Position numbers and translations under genes: made by a program. Source: Sphagnum compactum (lineage: Eukaryota > Bryophyta > Sphagnopsida > Sphagnales). Taken from it: 64,000 nucleotides of DNA. The notes under the pieces were generated by a model. That model searched no databases. It was not told the DNA's origin and was given only the letters and a program-made list of their open reading frames with translations. Below are positions 24,412 through 35,655 of this stretch, one piece after another (position 1 is the stretch's first letter; the number at the start of each line of letters is the position of its first letter). The stretch lies in contig OZ234500.1 in NCBI GenBank assembly GCA_965153455.1, positions 9,610,001 through 9,674,000 of the forward strand. The letters run 5' to 3'.

Positions 24412-26064
24412 ACTTCTTCGCATCTCTGCATCATCTAGGAAAAACTGCATACATGACACCATTGCATTGTATTCTTGGACATCTTTGACAGGGAAAAGGC
24501 ATGGACCATTACACTAGGAATTAGCTGTGGACTCTGCAACTTATCTGGACATATTGTCAGCTGAGTTACAGACTTTCTGTCAAAATAACTCTTTGGACTT
24601 TACAGATATAGTTAAAAGGCAATGGACCCATTTGATTGCTTCATTGAGGACCCATCCACATCGCTGAGATCTCCAACCATGTTTCTCTCGTTGGTTGACA
24701 GCTTGTTGCTTCTTGGGTCAGGATTCAATTGATCATGAAGTTCAAACCAGGTTAATTCTCTTTCAGCAAAGTCAGTTGGGAAATCTAAGATGTTCAAATA
24801 CACAACATACTTACAAGATGATAATACTTACTAATTCATCTTGTTGGTGTTAGTGCATACTAAGATTGACACAAAATGCTTTGGAACGTAGCAATGGTAG
24901 TCTCGTATGCTTTCAAATCAATCATACTTCTGAGAGATTTCACTCTTCACCCAAATCTTCTTAGGGTCAAGTGCACTTTCAAATGTTCTCAGAGATTCCA
25001 CCCTTCACCCTAAGGGGCAATTACTTGTCCAAATGTCCTGAGAGATTCTGTTCGCCCTGAGCTTCTTAGGGTCAATTACTTGTCCAAACGTCCTGAGAGA
25101 TTCTGTTCACCCTGAGCTTCTTAGGGTCAATTACTTGTCCAAATGTCCTGAGAGATTCTGTTCACGCTGAGCTTCTTAGGGTCAATTACTTGTCCAAACG
25201 TCCTGAGAGATTCTGTTCACCCTGAACTTCTTAGGGTCAATTATTTGTCCAAATGTCCTGACAGTGATTCCATCCTTCACCCTGAGTTTCGAAGGGGTTC
25301 TATCAAATTGACTCGAGAAATTTCCACCCTTAACCCTAAGCTTCTTAGGGTGAAGTGCTCCTTCAAATGTCATGAAACATTCCGCCCTTCACTCTGAGCT
25401 TCGTAGGGTCAAGGTCTCTTGCAAATTAAGAGATTCCACCCGGAGCTTCTTAGGGTCAAATGGGCTTGCTGCACGCCGTTTAGGGTTTGTAAGCTGCTTC
25501 TGACTTAAACACCTCTCTCTCTCTCTCCCATTGCACAGCAAGGGAAGATGTCAATTTCTTAAGATCGAGAAGCTCATTTATTTGCTTGGGTGTACTGTTC
25601 CCTCATCGCTTTCTCCAGAGAAGCGAGCGGAGATTTGTTGTAACAACGGTTCACTGACGACACGAAAGACTGTAGTCAGAAACTGGGGTTTCTCTCTCTT
25701 TTATCTCGAAGGTTAGTATGGCAGATTTGATGTTGGAGTCCTTGTTCGAATGGAGAGATTTTAAGAATAATCTGACTCAATGAGTTTTAGATCGTATGTA
25801 CTTCAATGCTAAAAACTTCGAATCTTAGGTTGACTCAACATCCCACATATTTATTGATTGTCGCAGGAAAGTTGCTCACACGTAGACGACATGTCCATCT
25901 TTTCCTTTGCACATACTAAGGTTTTTCATTCTGGATTGATTTTTCTGTGATGAACGATAGCAGGAGTCAAATGATGACTGAAAAATTATCTGTGATCTTT
26001 TGCTTGTTGCGTGCAGTGACTGACGTTTAGGGTTTCTGGATCTTCTTCACACACTCAAATTGTG
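24412..26064. other. Intergenic region holding the 55-bp tandem array
   Basis: After the GCP2 remnant there is no gene until 26065. The region contains the 55-bp tandem array listed separately, a CT run near 25510 and two TTTAGGG-type motifs (about 25480 and 26027) just upstream of the small gene at 26065. The last few hundred bases probably carry that gene's promoter and 5' untranslated region; I see no clear TATA box. Confidence 0.5.
24930..25460. repeat. 55-bp tandem repeat array (about nine units)
   Basis: A phrase containing TTGTCCAAATGTCCTGAGAG recurs at 25026, 25081, 25136, 25191 and 25246, an exact 55-bp period. These central units are nearly identical. Units to the left (from about 24930) and right (to about 25460) have diverged and vary in length. 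Every unit contains CTTCTTAGGGT or a close form. The period is not a multiple of three and the array has no long open frame, so it is non-coding minisatellite DNA. Confidence 0.95.
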
Positions 26065-26798
26065 ATGGCATTGTCACGGAATGCAGTTTTGGCAAGTGGA
26101 TTGGTGGCATTTGCAACTGCAGGACTTCTATTTCCAGTCTTTCTGAGGTCTGTCCTCCTTTTCTGTTCACAATTTACCATACATCTCCAGTTAATTCAAG
26201 GATGTTAGGAGATCCAGCAATTAGGGTTTCTGGTTTCCTATTCTAGAGCATCATCCTAGACCACTCTTTGTTCATCTAGGTTAGGTTGTGGACAACTTGC
26301 AATTCTAGGGGAGGCAAGTTCCATCACAGGAGGATGAGTTCTGTCATTACTCAATCATTTGGTGTAACTATCATTATATGTAAACTTTGCTGTAATTTAC
26401 ACTACATGCATTGCATAATGTTCAGCTTCCATACGGCCATCAGCTGAAACCTCCTTTGTGTTGGTTCATCTATGGTTTGTAGTGCCATATAAATCCTGAA
26501 GCAGTTCTGCAGTTTGATATTATGGAAGCTAAAATCTGACCATAATGGTGCAGACATAACAGGTTCTTAGGAATTACTTATGGTACATGAGGTGTAAATA
26601 GAAGATTGTGGCCACAATGGGGTAAAATTCATCTTTGTGGAGGGATTTTTGATCTGCAGTAAGATGCAGGCAAAGCCCATGATAGATTCCAGCAAGGCGT
26701 TGCCACCTCAAGCTATTATGAGGGGTCCATATATCAATGCAGGGTCTCGTGATGTTGGGCCTGATCCATCTCACCAACGTCCAACAAAAGCTGCTTAA
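26065..26798 (+). CDS. Small plant-conserved single-pass membrane protein (two exons)
   Basis: Exons 26065-26147 and 26660-26798 join in phase across a GT-AG intron to give 73 residues. Residues 8-27 form one hydrophobic helix (ASGLVAFATAGLLFPVFL). The rest is hydrophilic with the compact motif PPQAIMRGPYINAGSRDVGP. I recall similar short proteins in other plants, with one N-terminal helix followed by PLPPQATFRGPYxNTGSxDVGPD, but no function that I can state. The ATG is preceded by an untranslated stretch containing a TTTAGGG motif. Strong conservation of the tail and clean splice sites make this a real gene despite its size. The compartment is unknown; a mitochondrial or plastid inner-membrane role would be a guess. 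Confidence 0.85.
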
Positions 26799-28820
26799 AC
26801 TCTCTCTGTGGAACTGTCACTACTTTTATCAGATCCACGCTGCAGCATAAGCTGAAGGTATGAATGCCCTTGGTCTGATTGTTCTATTCTATTTGGCTGT
26901 ATTGCATTGTTGGACCCTGTCTTTGTCAAGCCCCTCAGAAGAATGTGTGATGATACTGTTGTGAGATTTTCAGGTTGCTGAACATGCTTCACAGCTGACC
27001 ACCATGTTGTAGCTGGGTGGTCCTTGAGCTGATAAACTGTGGTGTCTCTACTGATGCAGTAGATTTGCAGGACATAGAAACTGGTATCAAGGATTACACT
27101 TTTGGAGCTATATCAGGCTTTCAATTGCAGCCCTCTTTAAGCATTATGTTTGCACAAGCATCAGGCACCTGCAAATTTGTATGTGTTCCTTAGCTCTTTA
27201 GCTTTACAAGGGAACTAATACAGGAGAAGGTTTTTCTATCAAATTCCATCTTGCAAGGTCCTGCTATTACAAGAAACACATTTGGACTTGATGAAGTTAT
27301 AATGGATTTATGCACAATTTTTCTGGTTCATATAGAGTGTTCATTTATCATGAACTAGGATATGTCCCCACATTGCTTTCATTGGGTGGTTTGACAGGTT
27401 GGACAATTATAAAAGTGTGTTAGCATGGGGCAAATGAGCCTGTTTTCTTGTTTGTGCTCCCTTTGGGCAACATGTTGTGGAGAGTATTCCTTATAGTTAT
27501 AGGTTTGATTGAATTGTCCTTGAGAATTCTGATACTCTGGCTATGACAAGGAACAACCCAACTTGGGGCTGTCAGAACAGACATCATAATTTTGAAAATT
27601 CCAATCACTATTGACACCATGAGCATGTCGAATTAGTCTGCTGAGTGTATTCTCCCTTGTTGGTACTTGGTGTTCACTTTGGCTACTTGGTTCCCTCCCT
27701 TGTTGTTTGTGATCTTCAGTGTTGTTTGTTCTCAAATGCTTCCCACTGTTGTTATTATGGGTGTTCTCCATTGCTCTTGCTTGGTGTTCTTCCTTACTAT
27801 TGTTTGATGCTCTCTCTTGTTTCCGTGTGCTCTTTGTTGTTCCTTGCTACTCTACTGCCCTTTGATGTTGCTAGGTATTTTTCATTGCTGTTGTTGGGTG
27901 TTATCCTTTGTTGTTGTGCACCCTTTGTTGCTCTCCCTTATTGCTCAATGATCTCCCTCGATGCTAAATATGATATTTTTCTTTGGTATCTGAACCTTGT
28001 CTCGGAACACATGTGAAGTATTTATTTTGTGATTTGATCCATCATAATGTAGGTAATGTTTGTGGTTTCATCCATCATTACATAATAATAGTTGAAATCA
28101 CAAAGTTTATTTCACACATGTTGAGGCCTATTGCTTTAGGAAAAAGCATGCTCTATTATTTTTGGTTGTTGTTTGGTGCTCTTTCTCTTGTTATTAATTA
28201 GTGCTCTCTATTGCTATTACATGTTCAAACATCTCTTCTAGTTGTTATTACTTAGTGTTTTTCAGTTATCTTATTTTGCTATCATTATTTCATAGCATAC
28301 AAAAACATTTTTTTTAATCAAAGGTGTTTTGTAAAATATGCCTTGTCCTACTACCAGGTACAAAAGGTAATGACAATTCCATGAATGGCTTGTAGGACAC
28401 ATTTTGGATGAAATATAACATTTATAAAGTGCATTTAAATAAGCATAATTTTCTTCACCCTCTTAAGGGGTTAGGAATAAGAATCAGTTTCAATATTTAG
28501 ATAGCAGATTGTCAAAAGGTGATATTGATTCAAATTTCTAGCAAGAATTCTCTTTTTTTCAAACACAAGTTCCCAATTTTTATTTTTATTTTATTTTATT
28601 TGATGGAGAGAGTTGTGACAAGTCTATCTATTGGCTACATGTTTAATGACCTTGTACAGAATTGTGACTAGTTTAAGTCAAAATTTGCCTAGGGAGGCTT
28701 GTTATTGTTGTTAAGTTACATAAGTGTGAAGGAAAACACTAATAAGAACATTATCTCTTTTATGTGTTATTGTCTACATATGTTTTAAGTTCAAATAAGA
28801 TTCACCTCATGCTTTACTAT

Positions 28821-28935
28821 GGGTAAAGCTTACTAGTGAAGGAGACACCCAAAATGTAAGGTAAGACTCAACTAATGCCTCCTCATAGGCCCCCCTTTGT
28901 TTTTGGGGGAATGCCCCCACCCCAAGGCTTTACCC
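28821..28935. repeat. Diverged copy of the GGGTAAAGC hairpin element
   Basis: The left end reads GGGTAAAGCTTAC and the right end GGGAATGCCCCCA...CTTTACCC. Both resemble the two arms of the hairpin at 30320-30423 (GGGTAAAGCCC and its complement), at nearly the same spacing. It looks like a second, decayed member of the same short inverted-repeat family. Confidence 0.5.
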
Positions 28936-30319
28936 TACCCTTTAGGCATTAACCGAAGGAATCATGTAGCAAGCATTTCAACTTTTGGCACCAACGTGTG
29001 ATCTCTTTCCTTGAAAGAACATCCAACAAAACTTCTACTACTTGTTTTAACATCTTCAAAAGCCATGAGGGTGTCCCAATGTAGGTTTCAATGCATCTAA
29101 AGAAATGGTTCAAACTTCAAAGTTATCGATGATGATGATACTCAAAGGCAGGTTACGTACCTCCATGAGCATGAGCTTGCCTTAGGGCAAATCAGGAATC
29201 TTCCTCCTCCTCATGCCTTACCCTACTAACACACAACCTGCTTGTGGGTTGTTAGTAGGTAGGTAGTAAAAACAGCCCTTACTTATCTATAAATCATCTA
29301 ATTCCCTAATAATTACCTATTTTCTTACATATCTCTGTATATATGAGACCTACTTCCTACAGAAATGGTTACCAAGGTGAGACCGGAGTAGTAGCTTGGC
29401 ATCAGCATCTTCCACACTAATTAAATTATTTGTAAAAATGTTGAAATTTGTTTATTGGGGATATTGTGTTGAGAATCATTATAGAGTATAGTAGCTTCAA
29501 GGGATTGTCCCCTAGCAACTAGGTGAGATGATTCATCCTAATTTGTTTGTAAAAGGATTCACATTCATCTTTCGACATTTTGTTTTCTCTGCCCCTTCTT
29601 CAAATGTGCACGCTGCCCCAAGTGACTAAACCCACAAACCTAAGATGAAACTATTATCTTCAAAAATGGTTATGGCACCTAACATACACAAAAGTTCATG
29701 TAATTCTTTCAAAATGTGACAATGTGATTGAAAACATTCAAATACACATGTCATGACAAGTTTTTTTTTTGGGGTTTGAAATTTTGCTCAAATGTCAAAA
29801 AAAATATGAAAAGGGAATATTTGATCACTTTTTTTTTGAAAAAAAAAATCAGTAGATTAGCAAAAAATTGAAAATCATGTTACAACATTTTCCCTATTGG
29901 TTTTGATTTAGTATCAATTTTTTAAATGTTTAAATAGGTTCCTAGAACATGTCATCATTTAATGTGAGATCCCTTTTGAGTTTCTCTCATAACTAATGCG
30001 ATATTAAAAAATGAAAAAAAAATCATGACAATTTTTTGATACAATAACATGATTATGTACATTAAAATAGATTTTAAAAAAAAAATCCCCTAGCTATGAC
30101 TAATTTATCATATAATATTAATTGTTGATATTAAATTAATCGAAGGGCCGTTGTGTATAACACACCTTGTTCTTATTTTTTTTTAAAGAAAAATTAATTG
30201 TGAAGGAAAGTAGAGAATGTATGTGAATATTTTATTTTTCGACATGGAATGTTAAAATTTAATTAATTATTCAACAGACATGTGTTGAAGCTGCCCTTGT
30301 AGGAGCTTACTTGCGTGTA

Positions 30320-30423
30320 GGGTAAAGCCCAAGGTCAAGGGCATTACCAAAATAAGGCCACAGGAGGGATAGCCGAGTGCAGGCCCAACTTTGGGGTAAT
30401 GCCCTCGACCAAGGGCTTCACCC
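30320..30423. repeat. Short inverted-repeat (MITE-like) hairpin, 29-bp arms
   Basis: Bases 30320-30348 (GGGTAAAGCCCAAGGTC...) and 30395-30423 are reverse complements over 29 positions with about three mismatches, around a loop of about 46 bases. No target-site duplication is evident. The size and structure fit a small non-autonomous DNA transposon or a solo terminal hairpin. Confidence 0.75.
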
Positions 30424-30431
30424 GAAGTAAA

Positions 30432-30528
30432 GACCTGCCAGAAATTCAGTGGAGAAACTGAGGCGAAAAACGAAAAAGTAGGCATTATGAGGTTACCTCC
30501 AGATACACTGCAAAATTTCTGGCAGGTC
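30432..30528. repeat. Second adjacent inverted repeat, perfect 15-bp arms
   Basis: GACCTGCCAGAAATT at 30432-30446 is the exact reverse complement of 30514-30528. It starts 8 bases after the first hairpin ends, so two independent stem-loops stand side by side. Confidence 0.75.
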
Positions 30529-31271
30529 ATTACGCTAGGCTAGTGTACTGCAGAGAAGAGCGATGCTCACGCGATAGCCTAGCAGCAGCACACAAAGACG
30601 GCACCAACAAAAGGCAGCAAGCAAAGCAGCTTGAAAGCCAAGTTTGAGAGACCAAAAAAGCAGATCGATAATAAGCTACAGGGAGTGCTGTGATGAGGAT
30701 GGGGAGGGGCCGGCCTTCTTGGTCGCGATTATTACTGGTACATACTGCAGAATATGCCAGCCGGCCTCCAGTATTTCTAATCAGTCTTGTACGAGACTTG
30801 TCAATCATCATCACTCCACTTCCATTTTGCACCCCGCCACTGGATTATGTTCCATAATTTGCAACTGGTGTTTCTCAAATTGGACCCTGGATATTCGAAT
30901 ACATGAGTTGCTTTATTATGTCAACAATTTTTGTTCCTGCACTCAAGAACAATTATGCTTCTCAAAGACGACGAGTCCGCTTTGTTAGTTTTAAAGTTTG
31001 TTTGGGAATTTTTTTCAGCAAGCAAACAATCTCGACCCTTTTGCGGTAGTACTTCGAGCATAGGATTACATTTCTCGATCAGCTGATTTCGGCGTTTATC
31101 GATGTATTTCTTCCTGTCTATTGAATAAAATACCAGAGAGTTGCATCCTCTTTTAAGATATATGACAGTTCCGAGAGTCCTTCATTGATTTTGTTTTTAA
31201 GACGTTCACATGATCTCATTCAATTGAAGCATCAGATTTTGTGGAGTTTCTGGTTTCTTCTAGCTTCCAAG

Positions 31272-34010
31272 ATGAACAAGATGGTGATTGTCCATATCGT
31301 CACCAGAGCAACAATCCTCTGGTTGCTACTGATGACCAAACTCATGGCATTGGCAAAAGAGGTTACAGTAGAAGATAGCAGGCGTAATGAGGAGGAAAAA
31401 CTGGAGCAGCTGAAAACCACTGGAATAGGGTTTAATGGGAAACCCTCCTTCAAGATAGCCATGTTTGCAGATTTGCATTTTGGAGAGAATGCCTGGGATG
31501 ACTGGGGCGCTCTGCAAGATGTTGAATCCTCCATTGTCATGTCCAACGTTCTCGACCGAGAATTACCTGGTACATTGTAATTCTTTCTACAGGGTTGCTC
31601 TCTCGTCTTCTTCACGAGCTGGGCAACAACAATCTCCTAAAATATATGCCCAAACTCCATTCTTGTCGAATCGTAACGCCAAGTTTCTCGTTTCTACAAG
31701 CTATAGCTATGCTGTTGAGCATAACAGACAGGGTTGGTGAAGTGGTGCAGATTTCGTGGTCTACTTGGGCGATTTGGTGACAGCCAACAATCTGCCAAAC
31801 CCCAACGCAGCACAACACTGGCAGCAGGCCCTTGCCCCAACCGTAACTCGGAACATTCCATGGGCTTCTGTGTTCGGTAACCATGACGATGCTCCTTTTG
31901 TATGGAACTCCACATGGTTTGGACCTTCAGGTTCCCCTATCTTGCCAGCAGGTATATGCATTGAACTGCTAACTTTGTTATCACAAATTTCACTTTAGCT
32001 CCTTTGTGTGTTCTGAATTCCAACATAGGGTTACGAATTCATACCCAAATACTTACTTGTGTTGCAAACGATGATCAATTGACGAAAGAGCAGGGTCCCT
32101 TCTCTGTGGGACTGATTTCTGGGAAGCTAAGTATAGACATATTGACCGCCTGTGTTTTGCCAACACATAGCAGTTCAGAGCTTTTGAATGATCCCTAATC
32201 AGAATGTGTTTGCGATACTTCTGCTTTTACATAATTGCAGATGGAATTTTATCTCACAGGATCTGAACCCAAAAACAATTGTGCTGTATCACCTGGGCAA
32301 TCGGTATCAAACCTATTTGCTTGCAAAGGTTTTTGTAACAACAGATGTGTTGACTAGATTTGTTATTGGGATGCAGCCACAGGTTCATTAAATTACTACC
32401 AGGGGACAACACGGGTGGACCTAATGGCATCTGATTCCAGCTCTCAAAAATCACTTTCACAAGCTGGCCCACAAGGGTTGTGGCCAAGTGTCTCAAATTT
32501 TGTAATCCCTATTGCCTCGTCCAATGCAGCGGGGGCAGCAGCTATCATATATTTCCTAGATTCAGGAGGTGGATCATATCCAGAGGTTATTTCTGCGAGC
32601 CAAGTTTCTTGGTTTGAGGAAGTGTCATCACAGCACAATCCCACTGCAAGGTCTCCTCTCTTTCTGTGTTGATGACTTTTTTCCTCTCTTAGAAGATAAA
32701 AGTAGGCCAGTATCTTATATTAATGTTGGACTTAGCACCATGTAGCTCATAACCATCTAATTGAGAGCTTCAGCTTGTGGTGTCATGAGCCTATGACCTT
32801 TCCACCATTGGTTACATATACCAAATAGTGCTGCATACAAGTTTTTCTTATTGTCCTTACTGGTGATGTGTTTGATTCTGTTCCTTGAAATACTTAAGAC
32901 ATAGTAAGACAGATGGGAAAATATCACATATGAGGAAGAGAAAGGTAATAGAATGGAGTTGGGAACCACAATCTAAAAATGCTTGCAAGTCCGGTTAGGC
33001 AACTAGTAAAATTTGATGTTCTTCAGTCATAATAAAACATATCAACTGACAACTTTTGTGTGCCTTTGGTACAGTATTCCAGAGCTTGTGTTTTGGCATA
33101 TACCAAGCATCGCATACTCAACTGTCGGCCCTCAGCCCCTCCAACCAATTGTGGCTCCATGTGTTGGCAATATCAATTATGAGGCTGTGGCTCCCCAGGA
33201 GGCTGAATGGGGAATAATGAATTCTCTGGCTAGTAGAAGCTCCATTAAGGTATGGGTTACTTACACCTTGCATGTGTTGCTGGTTTATCTTCAAAACCTT
33301 TATAGAGGTGAAAAGGAATCATGTGTACCCCAGTTTAAATTGCAGTATAGAACTCTTGTATGTTTGATTAAAGCATATACTCTTGTGTATTATAAAAACC
33401 TCATTATGACAGAATACTGCTTTTTCTACAGCAGTAAGCTTTGACACTTGAATCTGGTATATTACACTAAACACCACATATTTTATGTCGAAATGGATGA
33501 AACCACAAAGTTTACCTGTGTCATGAACCATTGCTCTATTGAATTTGGCTTTTTCAACATGAATGTGTGTCAACCTTATTATGTTGTGCCTCCTCTCACA
33601 ACAGAAAAAGCCTCAAAATTTGTACATTGCACATCCACTTGATGCTCACTATCCAATAATAGCCTTCTGATTTGATCTTCCTGTTCAAATTCAAATTTGG
33701 ATTTGGATTTGGTAGCATGGGTTTCAGAAACTGCAAGAATGTCCACAGGATAGGTGCCTCTTTGGCATTCAGAAATCTCATGGTGAATGTGTGTCTGCAG
33801 GCAGTGTTTGTGGGCCATAACCATGGATTAGATTGGTGTTGTCCATCTGGAAGTATGCATCTATGTTTTGCTCGCCACACTGGCTATGGAGGATATGGCT
33901 CATGGATACGTGGAACCCGCATTGTTGAGATTGTGGAGTCACCTGTGTTTCAAATCAAAACATGGGTAACTTTGGAGGACGGCAGTGTTGTTTCCAGCTT
34001 GCTTCTGTAG
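31272..34010 (+). CDS. PAP16-like calcineurin-type metallophosphatase
   Basis: Five exons, 31272-31569, 31751-31951, 32377-32650, 33075-33249 and 33801-34010, join in phase to give 385 residues. Residues 1-28 are a signal peptide or anchor ([16 protein letters not shown]), suggesting secretion. The metal-binding set of the metallophosphatase fold is complete: [30 protein letters not shown] and [12 protein letters not shown]16-type context is clear: [59 protein letters not shown] and IKTW near the end. The family belongs to the short purple acid phosphatases annotated as probably inactive in Arabidopsis, yet all general metal ligands are present, so a phosphomonoesterase or diesterase activity is plausible. 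An AATAAA lies 85 bases after the stop (34095). It stands alone, without related neighbours. Confidence 0.94.
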
Positions 34011-35265
34011 CTGGCTTCATGAATGAAGTGTAAGTGCCTAATATAAACGTGTAGTCATATAACTGCCCTCCTTTGGTTGGTGGAAGATCATGTAAATAAA
34101 AAAGCACTGAGAGTCACTTGTAATCATCATTCGAAAATGTGATGCACAATAAGATCTCTGGTGGGGACTTCAAGGATTATGTCTGCACTAGTGTTTTGCA
34201 TCTAGGATGATGCTCCTCACATTCTTAACATCGCCATTCAAAGGTTTGTAGCTTACAAAGTATACATTATGAATATCTGTGGGAGAAATAACTTCTAGGA
34301 TGTGGCTATTCATATCTGCTGCCTCTCGAATAGGGGAGGGAAAGATTATTGGCCTTCTCATATATTGATCTGATGGGATTTCCATCTCAAGTTGCTAAAA
34401 TCTGGGAAGTTGTAACTAGTGTGTAGTCGCTACTTGGTAGCACATGCGAATCTTGGGTGCTTAAAGTTCAATGCACATTCAGTAAAACATGTACATCAGC
34501 TTGTTCATTCAGTTTAAACTTGCCTATTAAATTTTCCCGCTTTTTCTCTGGTTGGTTAATTATTTGCTTGGTGCTTTTTGTTTCTGGTTTTCAGCATTGT
34601 TGTTTTTTCTTGTCCAGCAATATAGTACCTTTGTAAGCTTGCCATGGCTAGCACACTAGCAATTGACTGCTCTTGGATCAGAGATAATTTGCAATTGAAA
34701 GATGAGGGTGTTTCTCATTTGGCCGTTTTATATAATTGAAAAGACAATTTTGGGTGAAGTGTATGGAATAAAAGTGTGGTGCAATTGGGAACATCTTGGG
34801 GCATATAATGAGAACTTGAGGAACCCTTTGAGAACATGATGGGAACACATTCCTGAACATAGTATAAAAAACCCAAAATTTCACTCCACCACAACATTAT
34901 GTGCATTGCAAAATGTTAAAGAAAGAGCTGACATGCACACCTAAAAATTAGGTTGAGAGAGATAGAAAGAGAATAGTTTGCTTGAGAGTTGGAAGAAACA
35001 AGGGCATCACTTTCACAATCTGACTAGCAGTGATCATCTCCTCCTTTGCAAAACCCAACAATCATGTTTTTTGAATTGCATGTTCCATACTTAATGTAAA
35101 TAGAACTTGTTTGTTGCATGGAGATGCATGAAATTTGTAAAAAGTTCCAAATGTTTCACTTAGATCACTTTGTCATGTGTAAAGATTTCATTATAATATG
35201 CTTCACTCTCAAAAATAGAAGCATGCTTTGTCACGTTTCCCTTTGTCCCTCACCCTCCTTTGATG

Positions 35266-35655
35266 CACTAAACACCCTCTAGTGAGCTCTGTCCAGCACT
35301 AGTTTGGGGCCTAACAGTGCAGCCCTGCGGAGAGCTTCGTTGCCCATCTGCAGGAAATTTTTAATTTTTTCCCGTTTTTTACCTTGTAAATTTTAAAAAG
35401 TAAACCACTCTCCTTAGTGCCTGATGGTATGCCAGTGGTTAGTGCTACGATTCCTGCTAGGGAGGTCGTGGGGTTCAGTACCTGCAGACTCTAATGCAGG
35501 ACATTTGCCCAGAACACTGTTGTTCTTCTCTTTTACTGAAGAACATTGAAAACCGGGTTGCATGGTTTCTTGCAGAACTGTGCAAGGCCGAAAAAGGTAT
35601 GCAAAAAGACAAGCGAAACCAGCTCCGGACAGAGCTCGTTAGGGGGTGTTTAGCA
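35266..35655. mobile_element. Non-autonomous DNA element with about 32-bp terminal inverted repeats
   Basis: The left end (CACTAAACACCCTCTAG then TGAGCTCTGTCC, 35266-35297) is an imperfect reverse complement of the right end (GGACAGAGCTCGTTAG then GGGTGTTTAGCA, about 35625-35655). The interior of about 330 bases has no transposase. The CACTA-like first bases suggest a CACTA-type element, but the right end reads TTTAGCA instead of TTTAGTG and I see no clear target-site duplication, so the superfamily is open. A tRNA-like segment sits inside. Confidence 0.6.
35421..35490 (+). other. tRNA-like segment with box A and box B motifs (SINE head or decayed tRNA)
   Basis: TGGTATGCCAGTGG at 35425-35438 resembles box A (a D-arm), followed by GGTTAGTGC as in many tRNAs. 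GGTTCAGTACC at 35472-35482 resembles box B (the T-arm, consensus GGTTCGANTCC). The spacing of about 33 bases fits a tRNA or tRNA-derived SINE promoter. No full cloverleaf closes, so it is not called as a working tRNA. Confidence 0.45.

Larger units (their letters stand above)
26799..31271. other. Intergenic region, AT-rich, with hairpin elements
   Basis: No gene was found over 4.4 kb. About 27636-28270 is a degenerate, T-rich low-complexity tract built of TTGTTG, GCTCT and CCCTT words; its open frame is a by-product of composition. About 29400-30300 is AT-rich with no structure I can name. Short inverted-repeat elements at 28821-28935 and 30320-30528 are listed separately. The last kilobase before 31272 should hold the promoter of the phosphatase gene. 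Confidence 0.5.

Noticed and set aside
24930-25460. Possible CRISPR-like array
   Set aside because: The units are 55 bp and contiguous, with no alternating unique spacers, and this is a eukaryotic nuclear locus. It is a minisatellite.
27645-28016. 123-residue hydrophobic frame that looks like a membrane protein
   Set aside because: It is produced by T-rich low-complexity DNA, with Leu, Cys and Tyr runs. There is no conserved motif, and repeat-like words continue outside the frame.
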